A stretch of DNA of 64,000 nucleotides, from the NCBI GenBank assembly GCA_937873455.1, contig CALMYG010000004.1, forward strand, positions 38,418 through 102,417, read 5' to 3'. The notes beneath the pieces were generated by a model that saw only the letters and a program-made list of their open reading frames with translations, was not told where the DNA came from and did no database searches. This stretch comes from an uncultured Verrucomicrobiota bacterium (lineage in GTDB: Bacteria; Verrucomicrobiota; Kiritimatiellia; CAIVKH01). This document shows positions 1 through 7,958 of the stretch, one piece after another. Made by a program: the position numbers and the translations under genes. How positions within the stretch are numbered: position 1 is the first letter of the stretch; the number at the start of each line of letters is the position of its first letter.

Positions 1-82
1 GACGAAGGCCAAGCAGTCGCCTGACCTCTGCCGGGATGGATGCTTGTCCCCGCTCCGTAATTTTTGTGATCAGCGTTACCAT
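1..82 (-). CDS. AbrB/MazE/SpoVT-type DNA-binding protein, 5' part only
   Basis: The first 27 codons, starting at the ATG at 82-80 and running off the left edge, read MVTLITKITERGQASIPAEV and then RRLLGLR. This is the swapped-hairpin AbrB signature (K-x-T-x-R-G-Q-x-x-I-P-x-E-V-R). Such proteins are usually the antitoxin of a VapB/MazE-type toxin-antitoxin pair or a small transition-state regulator, binding their own promoter. The rest of the gene and any toxin partner lie outside the window, so the role cannot be settled. The family assignment is firm despite the short length. Confidence 0.75.
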   Translation of the reverse strand, partial: MVTLITKITERGQASIPAEVRRLLGLR

Positions 83-88
83 GACACC

Positions 89-116
89 AGACTATCATGC
101 CGCGCCATCATGTCAA
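89..116 (-). promoter_or_regulatory. Putative sigma70 promoter of the AbrB-type gene
   Basis: Read on the minus strand, a perfect TTGACA (111-116) is followed after 16 bases by TAGTCT (89-94). The expected start of transcription would fall about at the ATG at 82, implying a leaderless or very short-leader mRNA. The TTGACA sits in an imperfect TGTCA...TGACA dyad (111-135), a plausible autoregulatory site. Inference from sequence only. Confidence 0.35.
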
Positions 117-236
117 CATGCTTGATTGCATGACAATAATGGCGGCGGCTCATCAGCTACGGAACGGAAAAGATCTGCGTGTACGAGTAAGAGTGAAACG
201 AATTCTCCGCGATTGCTTCCCATACACGTACACGCG

Positions 237-560
237 AATCTTGCTTCCAGAACGAATTTTTTCCAGCAATCCGCGTTATCTGTGTAATCCGTGGTTCTTT
301 TTTCCGCCGGGACACAGTCCCGGCCTACATTGGCATCTGGTGTAGGCCGCTTCTGCGAAGCGGCGTTTTCCGCCGGGACACCCGCCTTCGCAAGGCCTTC
401 CGCCTTCGCAAGGCCTACGGCGGACAAGACGGCGGGCAGGCAGTTCCGGCCTACATCGGCCCCTGGTTTAGGCCGCTTCTTCCAAGCGGCGCTTTCCGCC
501 GGGACACAGTCCCGGCCTACATCGGCCCTTGGTATACGCCGCTTCTGCGAAGCGGCGCAG
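237..560. repeat. Cluster of dispersed repeats before the polysaccharide locus
   Basis: Between 83 and 569 I see no gene. The stretch holds a TCTGTGTAATCCGTGGTT-type unit (about 265-297). It is followed by at least four units of the form CCGCCGGGACACAGTCCCGGCC (about 303-525), alternating with GCCGCTTCTGCGAAGCGGCG hairpins. Each unit is itself palindromic around GGGAC..GTCCC. Related units recur at 9365-9475, 44885-44945, 45893-45917 and 46121-46142. Confidence 0.8.
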
Positions 561-569
561 CGTTCCGTT

Positions 570-1220
570 CTATCCGCCCAGGGCGGCGCGACGTGGACGT
601 GCGACGATCAACGCATATCGCTGGACGCCGGAGCGAACATAATATTCGCCGGACCACGTGACCTCCATCACCTGCTCGATCAGGGCGATTTGATCCATAA
701 GCCGCCTCGGGTAGCGTCCGCGATCAAACCGGCACAACAACGTGTTCAAGATGTGCCAACCGCCTGGGCTAAGATCCATGATGACGACACGATCGGTGAC
801 AATTCGGTTGAGCACGCGCAACAATTCGACGTTTTCCTCATCGGTAATGTGATGCATCACGCCAAGAATCATGGCCTTGGTAAAAGCGCCATCCGGATAA
901 TGAATGGTTCGCAAATCTCCGACTTCGAAGGTGCGGTTCGGGGCGGGATGCAACGTGCGGGCGGTTTCAATGTAAGGCTCGTCCAAATCGATGCCCAGAT
1001 AGGTTGCATCGGGATGATCGACAACCGGGGCATAATCCCCGGTCCCGCAACCGACATCGAGAATGCGATCACCGGCTTCAACCGCCAGTGCTTTTTTTAT
1101 GGGGTTTAAACGCAATCCGAAGTGAAAAAGACCCCGGATATACCGGTAGCCAAACGAACTGGCGAATAGACGGTCCACCAGACGACGAACCGGACGCACG
1201 ATTGCTGCTTCTTCCTTCAT
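570..1220 (-). CDS. Class I SAM-dependent methyltransferase
   Basis: A 216-residue methyltransferase of the Methyltransf_11/25 type. Motif I is DRILDVGCGTGDYAPV (about residues 51-66), followed by an acidic residue ending strand 2 (YLGIDLD) and a motif IV-like LGVMHH. No membrane segment is evident. It is the last gene of a compact minus-strand run (4558 down to 570) in which successive genes overlap by 4 bp or are a few bases apart. That suggests co-transcription and a role in modifying a sugar or lipid-linked glycan. Substrate cannot be read from sequence. Confidence 0.85.
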   Translation of the reverse strand: MKEEAAIVRPVRRLVDRLFASSFGYRYIRGLFHFGLRLNPIKKALAVEAGDRILDVGCGTGDYAPVVDHPDATYLGIDLDEPYIETARTLHPAPNRTFEVGDLRTIHYPDGAFTKAMILGVMHHITDEENVELLRVLNRIVTDRVVIMDLSPGGWHILNTLLCRFDRGRYPRRLMDQIALIEQVMEVTWSGEYYVRSGVQRYALIVARPRRAALGG

Positions 1221-1227
1221 CTCTCTC

Positions 1228-2805
1228 CTACCTTTTCCGGCCTACTCGCGCGATAACCTCGCGGAGGTCGAGCCAATAAATTTCGTTCATCGGGCGCCGC
1301 CACGTTGTACTTCGATCATACCAACCATACCCGGCAACCTCATCACCCTCGCGGGTAATCCCATATTCCATATCCAGCATCACCTCAACCGGCGCTTCCG
1401 ATAACATTGTGACCATGGTGGAAACAAACGCGCCGCGAATCAAGGTGGCATTGCCGTAATGGCCCCAATGAAGGATATCATAACTGGGGGGTGACAACAG
1501 ACCGGGCGTCAAGCGGTCACGGAACATGCTTGTATCCACCACCATGGCGGTTTTTTCCTGCCAGACGCTACGGGTTTCGCCCAAATACTCATACAGCGCC
1601 CGGTGGAAAAGACCGGAGTCGCGCCATTGAGCCGAGGTGCCCTGGTTACTAAACATAAAGAGAACCAGAAGCAACCACGTTGCCACCCCGGGAGCGTTAC
1701 GAAACCACCGCCGGGACATCACCGCAAGGCCTAGACAAAACCCAAAGGCGGGTAAATAGTTCATGCGCCCGCCCGGCCAGGAAAGAACCGTGATAACATT
1801 GACGACGGCAAACCACGCCAGTGAAAAAACGACCAGTCGAAATGCGGAAAAGGGCGCCTTGCTGAACGCGGCTTCAACATGTTGTGCACCGCGTCGCCAT
1901 CCCGTCACGGCGACGGCGGCCGCGATCATGGTGATCGGGATCAACCACATCAACCGGGCTGTGGAAAGGGTCAGAAATCCATCGAGTCCATGCGCAAAGG
2001 CTTCCAGCACCCGCGTTCCGGTCCACCATCGGACCACTTCCCGGGCATTCCAGGCATACCCGGCGACATCAAATTCCACCTGCCGTTTCGGAAAGAGCAA
2101 GGTTCCCAGGGTCCCGAAACCATCGGTGAATTTCCAAGCCAGATAAGCGAGAATCACCACGCCAAGACCGGACAAACCGGCCAACGCGCGTTTCTTGTTT
2201 CCGGGGTCGCATAACAACAGCAAGGCGGCCGGAATCAAAATTCCGATTTCATATGAGAACAAGGCTACGGCAAAGGATCCGGACACGGCGATGAGCCGGG
2301 CGGCACCTCCATGCTCCACATAGCGAACCCACAGCCATACGGTGAGCAGGTAGGCGGTGAAACCGACACCATAGGAAACCGACATGGTGTGCCACTGATA
2401 CGACTCGGTGAGGTTGGGTAACACGGAAAACAGCACGCCGTACACAAATGCGGTTACCCCATCATGCGTCAACGCATAAACGGCACCCATGCCTACCAGT
2501 AAATAGGCGGCGGTATATACATACCCCGCAATATTATAGGCGAGAATGTGGTCATCCATCAGGTAGTAACTTGCCATCATGATGCCCGCGCCGAGCGGAC
2601 GATCCGGCCAATTCAGCGCCTGCATGAAGGCCTCGCCCAACGACGAACAGGACGAGGCGATTTTCCACAAACGCCAATCGTCCACGGTAAAATCCACCAC
2701 CGGTGCGCCGGCGTAGCGGCTCAGCCATTGAAAGAGCACAAGAAACAAGGCGCCGCCGAGCAGGATAAACCCGCGCTTGCTGCCAGTATGCGAAATGGAA
2801 TTCAT
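1228..2805 (-). CDS. Polytopic membrane protein of unknown function
   Basis: 525 residues with roughly ten to twelve hydrophobic segments from residue 13 to about 400 and a soluble C-terminal tail of about 110 residues. I do not recognise a catalytic motif. The general look (short N-tail, aromatic-rich loops, C-terminal periplasmic domain) fits GT-C-like glycosyltransferases or polysaccharide-processing membrane proteins of O-antigen clusters. The start overlaps the stop of the upstream methyltransferase by 4 bp (ATGA at 2802-2805), so it is translationally coupled to it. The gene itself is secure; the function is open. Confidence 0.75.
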   Translation of the reverse strand: MNSISHTGSKRGFILLGGALFLVLFQWLSRYAGAPVVDFTVDDWRLWKIASSCSSLGEAFMQALNWPDRPLGAGIMMASYYLMDDHILAYNIAGYVYTAAYLLVGMGAVYALTHDGVTAFVYGVLFSVLPNLTESYQWHTMSVSYGVGFTAYLLTVWLWVRYVEHGGAARLIAVSGSFAVALFSYEIGILIPAALLLLCDPGNKKRALAGLSGLGVVILAYLAWKFTDGFGTLGTLLFPKRQVEFDVAGYAWNAREVVRWWTGTRVLEAFAHGLDGFLTLSTARLMWLIPITMIAAAVAVTGWRRGAQHVEAAFSKAPFSAFRLVVFSLAWFAVVNVITVLSWPGGRMNYLPAFGFCLGLAVMSRRWFRNAPGVATWLLLVLFMFSNQGTSAQWRDSGLFHRALYEYLGETRSVWQEKTAMVVDTSMFRDRLTPGLLSPPSYDILHWGHYGNATLIRGAFVSTMVTMLSEAPVEVMLDMEYGITREGDEVAGYGWYDRSTTWRRPMNEIYWLDLREVIARVGRKR

Positions 2806-3578
2806 AATGCGGGCGAATCGCAGGATGCTTTAGGGGCTTCCAACCGCGCCAGGGCAAAACAAGAAACCCCGAAAGGAAAGTTCATATATGCCAATACCGG
2901 CCACTCTGCCCGGAACAGTGTATACATAACGCGATCAATCAGGCGACTGGACACATCAAAGTCGGATCCGGCCTTCCTTTCCTGCTTGCTCAGCTTCGCC
3001 AGAAGCCGGAACAAGGCGATGAGGGGAAACAGGAGCGTATTAAAATAGGTGGCCCGCTCGACAACCAAGCCGGCGGACTGAAGCTTCCGGACCAGTTCCG
3101 ACCGTGTATAGCGGCGATAATGCAGGCTGACAACATCCTGAAGCCCCCACATCCACCGGTAACACGGAACAGATAATACGATGGCTCCGCCGGGTTTTAG
3201 TAACCTGCGAATGATGCGCAATCCGCCTTCATCGTCCTGGATATGCTCCAACACATCAAACAGGCATACGACATCATAGGATGTATTCGCTACTTCGGGA
3301 GGCAAATTTTCAACGGTGCCGCAGTACACCCGGATCGGACCTCGTGCATCAGCCTTCGCGGCGTTGGCGGGATCTGGCTCGACACCGGTAATCGCGGCGG
3401 TATCCGGATAAAGGGTATAAAGATTCTCGCCAGGCCCCACCCCGATTTCCAGAACCCGGGTTCCTTCGGTCCATTTCAGATGGCGGGCCAACAAGCCGCG
3501 CAAAATTACCCGGCGCGCCCGGAACCACCAGTGCTCATGCTCCAAGTTGCCGTATTCTTTTGAAAACGCCTCTTTCAT
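2802..3578 (-). CDS. Class I SAM-dependent methyltransferase
   Basis: 258 residues. Motif I is RVLEIGVGPGENL (about 42-54), the post-I acidic region is ITGVEPD, and VVCLFDVLEHIQDD (about 104-117) is typical of Methyltransf_11/12 proteins. The C-terminal third has hydrophobic stretches (YFNTLLFPLIALFRLL, PVLAYMNFPFGVSC) suggesting membrane association, as often seen in methyltransferases acting on undecaprenyl- or lipid-linked glycans. It overlaps the GT2 gene upstream (3575-3578) and the membrane protein downstream by 4 bp each. Confidence 0.85.
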   Translation of the reverse strand: MKEAFSKEYGNLEHEHWWFRARRVILRGLLARHLKWTEGTRVLEIGVGPGENLYTLYPDTAAITGVEPDPANAAKADARGPIRVYCGTVENLPPEVANTSYDVVCLFDVLEHIQDDEGGLRIIRRLLKPGGAIVLSVPCYRWMWGLQDVVSLHYRRYTRSELVRKLQSAGLVVERATYFNTLLFPLIALFRLLAKLSKQERKAGSDFDVSSRLIDRVMYTLFRAEWPVLAYMNFPFGVSCFALARLEAPKASCDSPAL

Positions 3579-4558
3579 GCCGGATCGTCCGAGTTACCCG
3601 CCCATCCGGTGCGGGCATTTACGACATAATGCGGGCGGTTTTTAACTTCGTCAAAAATACGACCGACATACTCGCCGATGATGCCGAGTACAATCAATTG
3701 AATGCCGCCGAAAAACAACAACATGACGGCAAGGGAGGTCCAGCCCGTGGGCGTCCGTCCATAGAAAAGACCACCTACGATGGAAAAGACCATCAGCACG
3801 AATCCGAGCAGGGAGGCTAAAGCACCGACCCAGGCGGCGATGCGGAGAGGAACCGACGAAAATGAAATCAGACCGTCCAGGGCAAGATTGACCAACCGGC
3901 GCATGTTGTACTTGGGGGCGCCAGCTTGGCGGGCTTCGCGTTCGTAGGGCAAACCGATTTGCTTGAAACCCACCCACCCGCGCAGGCCGCGGATAAAGCG
4001 GTTGTGTTCGGGAAGAGCGTTGATTCTATCCACGACCCGGCGATCCATCAGGGAAAAGTCGCCGGCATCAAGGGGAAGGTCCACATTGGCCATTTTTTTC
4101 AGCATCCGGTAAAAGGTCGCATAGGCCAGACGCAGCAAACCGCTTTCTTTCCGGTTGGTGCGAATGCCGTACACGACGTCGTAACCTTCCCGCCATTTCT
4201 CGATCATGGTCAGAATGAATTCCGGAGGATCCTGAAGATCGGCATCAATAACCGCTATAACATCTCCCTTTGCGTGAACAAGGCCGGCCGTCACGGCGGC
4301 TTGATGGCCGAAATTGCGGGAAAACTGGACGCAGGCAAAGGCCGGATTCGCCACGCAGGCCGCGTCCAAAATCTCCTGGGTTCGGTCGCGGCTGCCGTCA
4401 TTGACAAACAAGACATACACCGGATACGGCCAGTCGGCGGTAATACGCGACAAGCGATCCAGCAACTGAGGCAGCACCTCCTCTTCGTTGTAGCAGGGGA
4501 CGATAAGACCGACGTCGGGTTGGGCTTTGCGTTGCGGGTTCATAACGATCTTCGCCAA
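3575..4558 (-). CDS. GT2 glycosyltransferase with two C-terminal TM helices (GtrB/ArnC-like)
   Basis: 327 residues of the polyprenyl-phosphate sugar transferase type. The N-terminal GT-A domain opens with VGLIVPCYNEEEVLPQ. Its DXD-type motif is VIDADLQDPPE (about residues 95-105), and two hydrophobic segments lie near 230-260 and 265-290. Relatives such as GtrB, ArnC and YkcC transfer a sugar from a nucleotide donor to undecaprenyl phosphate at the inner face of the membrane. It is the first gene of a four-gene overlapping run ending at 570. The region upstream (4559-4725) is made of inverted repeats rather than a gene. Confidence 0.88.
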   Translation of the reverse strand: MAKIVMNPQRKAQPDVGLIVPCYNEEEVLPQLLDRLSRITADWPYPVYVLFVNDGSRDRTQEILDAACVANPAFACVQFSRNFGHQAAVTAGLVHAKGDVIAVIDADLQDPPEFILTMIEKWREGYDVVYGIRTNRKESGLLRLAYATFYRMLKKMANVDLPLDAGDFSLMDRRVVDRINALPEHNRFIRGLRGWVGFKQIGLPYEREARQAGAPKYNMRRLVNLALDGLISFSSVPLRIAAWVGALASLLGFVLMVFSIVGGLFYGRTPTGWTSLAVMLLFFGGIQLIVLGIIGEYVGRIFDEVKNRPHYVVNARTGWAGNSDDPA

Positions 4559-4572
4559 ATGATACTTTCTTA

Positions 4573-4737
4573 AATTGAACTACGGAATGCGCAGAATAAC
4601 GCGGAAGGGATCCGCAAATAAACTACGAAACATACGAATTACACAAAAATTCAAGCGCCTGCTTTCGTGTTTATTGTGTTTTCCGCAGTTCAAATTATTT
4701 CCGCGTTTTCAGCGTCTTCCGTAGTTTATTTCTTTTT
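4573..4737. repeat. Intergenic inverted repeat pair (ACTACGGAA...TTCCGTAGT)
   Basis: GAACTACGGAATGCGCAG near 4577 and TCTTCCGTAGTTTATTTC near 4716-4733 form the arms of a long imperfect stem across the gap between two glycosyltransferase genes. ACTACGAAA and TTCCGCGTTTTC appear inside as further partial pairs. The right arm runs into the last codons of the downstream GT2 gene. The same vocabulary recurs at 28983-29126. Confidence 0.7.
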
Positions 4738-5655
4738 CAGCAGCCGGTTCAGCCTATACGCGCCATCACGGAGCCCATCACCCCACAAGGCTGGACTCCA
4801 CGGCTTAAGGGACAAGGCTTCACGATCAAACCAAAGCGCTTTGTCCGGATATCCTTGATGCCGCCAGTAGTCCGAATTGGTCCGGCAGGCACGAACAATG
4901 GCCTCCACCATTTCCGACTTGGGTACGATACCCTTCCACAACGCAACATCCCGTAGAAACGCCTGAAAGAGCGGGACCGGTTCCGGCTTGGCTTTCCAGT
5001 TGCCGGCGGTGATACCCGCCGCGGATTTCCGGTATTTTCCCAACACCTCGGGAAGAAAGCCAATAGAATACCGGGCGGCGGTGCGCAGGAAAAACTCGTG
5101 ATCTTCGCCGAGGTATCCGTAGGGGTCGCGGTGGTTGAACGGCCCGATTGTATCGTAGTGGGTTCGGCGCATCATCACCGAACTGATGGTGATCCAGCAG
5201 TGATCCAAAAGAGGCCGGAAATACGCGCCGGTAGGTGGAATCCGGCCCTCATGCCGGACCTCCAGTTCACGTGACGCGTCATCAATCACCCGGCAGGCGG
5301 TATGACACAACGGGATATCCGGATGCGCCTCGAGAAAGGCGACCTGCCGCTCGATTTTTTCCGGATACCACGCATCATCGGAATCGAGCAGGGCCACGTA
5401 GGTTCCCGTCGAGGCCTGTATGGCCTGATTGCGGGTGATCGGACAAATCCCGGAATTGGTATCGCGGAGGATCAAGGTGATGCGATCTCCGTATTCCCGC
5501 AAAATCTCCACGGTGCGATCGGTGGAGGCGTCATCCACGACAACCACCTCGATATTCGGGTAGGTCTGCCTCAAAGCGCTGTCCAAACATTCCCGGACAT
5601 ACTTTTCCCGGTTATAGGTGCCGATGCAGATGGATACTTTTGGATTACTCACCAT
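4726..5655 (-). CDS. Family 2 glycosyltransferase
   Basis: 309 residues. It starts VSICIGTYNREKYVRECLDS, then EVVVVDDASTDRT (about 37-49) and ALLDSDDAWYPEKIERQVAF (about 89-108), the classic nucleotide-sugar and metal-binding motifs of GT2 enzymes. Residues GYLGEDHEFFLR (about 180-191) supply the ED catalytic-base motif. It is soluble and would act on the cytoplasmic face in repeat-unit assembly. It stands alone between two repeat-filled gaps; its last lysine-rich codons lie in an adjoining repeat. Confidence 0.9.
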   Translation of the reverse strand: MVSNPKVSICIGTYNREKYVRECLDSALRQTYPNIEVVVVDDASTDRTVEILREYGDRITLILRDTNSGICPITRNQAIQASTGTYVALLDSDDAWYPEKIERQVAFLEAHPDIPLCHTACRVIDDASRELEVRHEGRIPPTGAYFRPLLDHCWITISSVMMRRTHYDTIGPFNHRDPYGYLGEDHEFFLRTAARYSIGFLPEVLGKYRKSAAGITAGNWKAKPEPVPLFQAFLRDVALWKGIVPKSEMVEAIVRACRTNSDYWRHQGYPDKALWFDREALSLKPWSPALWGDGLRDGAYRLNRLLKKK

Positions 5656-5687
5656 GATTTCGCCACGTTAAACATTCAGTTATCCAC

Positions 5688-5848
5688 ACGTAATCGACTA
5701 CACTTTGTCGCACACACTTAATTGTTTACACTTAATCGCATACACCTAGTCGTTTACTCGTACTCGTTATGATGCTGAAAAGGACTAAGCGCGGACGATT
5801 CAGTGTATTCGAGTAAGTGTAAACGATTAAGTGTAAAAGACTAAGGGT
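5688..5848. repeat. Repeat block of TACACTTAATCG / CGATTAAGTGTA units
   Basis: Units such as ACACTTAATTGTTTACAC and TACTCGTACTCG at 5688-5770 face inverted copies (GAGTAAGTGTAAACGATTAAG) at 5811-5848, so the block could fold into an imperfect stem. There is no gene in 5656-5884. The same word family fills 13004-13366 and 20817-21247. Confidence 0.75.
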
Positions 5849-5884
5849 ATGCGTGATGCCAACGAGGCGGGATGATGCTCTGTT

Positions 5885-6949
5885 TCATGAACGAACGGCG
5901 AGCGCTTGTTCAAACACATCGACAAACTCCCTCGCCCGGAGGTTCCAATCAAACGTCTCGGCCCAAGCGCGGACGGATGGACGGCGGGCTCGTAGAGCAT
6001 CCCGTTCCCGGGCCAGCGCGAGCAGTTGATCAACCCAGGCATCCACATCCTGATCCGGGAGAATGAAATTGCATCCCGGATCCACGTATTCGCGAATACC
6101 GCCAACCGGATTGGTCATCACCGGGGTACCGCAGGCCATGGCCTCGAGGATGGCATTGTTGGCGGTGCAGTCCAGCATGGGCATGATGAGCAGGTCGGCC
6201 TTCTGATAGGCAGCCAACAAGCCTGCATCGGGAAGATGCCGGGGAAAATCAGCGTACGGAACATCCTGATAGTGCAGGGAACGCTGATCGGCACTGGTTA
6301 AAATGGTCATCTGCAGTACCCCGGGCGGCAAGGCGCGCAACACGGCGGCCATGAACGCATGATCGCGCTCGGTGCTGCCGACTAGCAGCCCGCGGAGCGG
6401 GCCTTCGCCGGATGCTGGACGTTCGGGATCCGGCCGGAAGTACGAGGTGTCAACTCCATGCCGGGTTACGAACAACGACTCGGCGGGAAAGCCTTGTTCC
6501 AAAAAATACGGCTTCTGCGAAGCGGACATCAGGGTGATCACGTCAAATGATCGAAAGCCCCGGTAGCCGCCCAATACCCGGGGCAAACGGCGGGAGCTGG
6601 CATGAAACGTCCCGGCCAGCAGGCGGGCTTTTTTTCTAAACCAGGCGGGATGTCGCGGATAGGCAAACTCACCAAAAAGAAAATGGTCCACGTCCACCGG
6701 CGCGCGGCCCGCACGCGCCATGCGCCACTCATCCCATACGGGAAACAAATAACTCCATTCGCTGCCATACCAGGATTGGGAAAAACGTCGAACGACTTGA
6801 CCCAGCCGCCAACTGACGTGCTGCGCCTGCTCCCACCGACTGGTGTAAAACACCGTCTCCGCCCCCATTGCCTCGGCGAGCGGATACATGCCGGAACGCC
6901 GGGTATAGATATCCGGATGATGCACATAGGCGCGAATGGAGAGGGGCAT
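5885..6949 (-). CDS. GT4-type (group 1) glycosyltransferase
   Basis: 354 residues with GT-B architecture. The N-terminal domain is variable. The C-terminal domain has GLLVGSTERDHAFM (about 185-198) and the donor-binding ILEAMACGTPVMTNPVGG (about 270-287) in the usual E-x7-E-like position. It is predicted soluble or peripheral, transferring a sugar in polysaccharide assembly. Repeat blocks flank it on both sides, so it may be transcribed alone. Confidence 0.9.
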   Translation of the reverse strand: MPLSIRAYVHHPDIYTRRSGMYPLAEAMGAETVFYTSRWEQAQHVSWRLGQVVRRFSQSWYGSEWSYLFPVWDEWRMARAGRAPVDVDHFLFGEFAYPRHPAWFRKKARLLAGTFHASSRRLPRVLGGYRGFRSFDVITLMSASQKPYFLEQGFPAESLFVTRHGVDTSYFRPDPERPASGEGPLRGLLVGSTERDHAFMAAVLRALPPGVLQMTILTSADQRSLHYQDVPYADFPRHLPDAGLLAAYQKADLLIMPMLDCTANNAILEAMACGTPVMTNPVGGIREYVDPGCNFILPDQDVDAWVDQLLALARERDALRARRPSVRAWAETFDWNLRAREFVDVFEQALAVRS

Positions 6950-6959
6950 GGGTTGAAGG

Positions 6960-7085
6960 GGAACTTGGGTTTACTTTGTGTTGAACCTTGTCTGAGTATT
7001 AAACCTTGCCTTGAACTTCGTTTTAAACTTTGTCTAAAGAATGCCGAAAAGATTAAGTTCAACACGAAGTTCAAGACAAGGTTTA
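6960..7085. repeat. Inverted repeat pair, GTTGAACTTTGT-type
   Basis: TTTGTGTTGAACCTTGTC-like words (6972-7035) are followed by inverted copies such as AAGTTCAACACGAAGTTCAAG (7058-7078). The stretch separates a GT4 gene from a methyltransferase gene. Related blocks occur at 7840-7958 and 29022-29060. Confidence 0.75.
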
Positions 7086-7091
7086 TGGTAT

Positions 7092-7805
7092 TTACTGACC
7101 TTCGTTATTCATCATCCCCCTCCACCACCGCAGCCACCTCGGAAGTTGCTGCTTCACATAATAGTCCATGGCTTCTTCGTCCACCAGGGTCAGGCAGTTG
7201 ACCCGGGGCATGCCGGACAAGGCTGGAAAATCCGGCAGACGCGCTTCGCGGACCATCAGCATGGTATTTTGCCGGTAACACATCATGACGGCTTCGTCGT
7301 GCCAGATGCGGGGGCGGAGTCCATCCAGCGCGACATAGCCATGAGCGGCAAACCTTTTTCTCCAGTAGCCCGGCCATCGGGCATTGATGTGATCATTGCC
7401 GGGTTGACCGGGAACGGCGGCGGAGAACAAAATACAGTCGCTCAACGAGGTCAGCAGGGACACAAACGGCTCACTCGAGGCCGGGTTAAGATGTTCGGCG
7501 ACTTCGAGGGAAATCGCCAGATCAAAACGGCGGTCCGCGGCCGGCGGGGCATTCAAATCCACCACCTGGAATTTTTCCCGGGGAAACACCAATTGGTTGG
7601 TATCGACATACGCGCCATCCATGCCCCGGACATCAGCTATCCCGGCATCAACAAAGGGTTTCAGCCAATGGCCATGCCCGCAGCCCACATCCACCACCGA
7701 GCGGGGAGCCAGCCATTCCAGCACCAGCGGCACAATCCGGGCCGAGGAATGACGGGTGCGTTCAAGGTAGTGGGCGTGTAGTTCGTTGCTGTATTTGATG
7801 GTCAT
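7092..7805 (-). CDS. Class I SAM-dependent methyltransferase
   Basis: 237 residues. Motif I is RSVVDVGCGHGHWLKPFVDAG (about 34-54), followed by VRGMDGAYVD and a motif IV-like DLAISLEVAEHL (about 93-104), a Methyltransf_23/25-type layout. No membrane segment is seen. It probably O-methylates a sugar or glycan precursor made by the neighbouring glycosyltransferases; substrate is unknown. Confidence 0.85.
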   Translation of the reverse strand: MTIKYSNELHAHYLERTRHSSARIVPLVLEWLAPRSVVDVGCGHGHWLKPFVDAGIADVRGMDGAYVDTNQLVFPREKFQVVDLNAPPAADRRFDLAISLEVAEHLNPASSEPFVSLLTSLSDCILFSAAVPGQPGNDHINARWPGYWRKRFAAHGYVALDGLRPRIWHDEAVMMCYRQNTMLMVREARLPDFPALSGMPRVNCLTLVDEEAMDYYVKQQLPRWLRWWRGMMNNEGQ

Positions 7806-7839
7806 AGTAGCTCACCGATTTTTATCGAACACCTATAGT

Positions 7840-7958
7840 TAAAACTTTGTGTTGAACTTCGTCTTGAACATCGTCTTGCCTGCCCGCCCCTGGAGGGAGC
7901 TTCATCTTCAACCATTTCGGAAAAGGCAAAGTTTGAGACAAAGTTCAACACAAAGTTC
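7840..7958. repeat. Inverted repeat pair, GTTGAACTTTGT-type
   Basis: AACTTTGTGTTGAACTTCGTC (7850-7870) and TTCAACACAAAGTTCCAG (7945-7962) form inverted arms. The right arm enters the last codons of the GT9 gene (which ends ...SGTLC). Same family as 6960-7085. Confidence 0.75.

Noticed and set aside
291..1109. A 272-residue plus-strand frame at the left end
   Set aside because: The first half is translated repeat (SAGTQSRPT) and the second is antisense to the methyltransferase gene.
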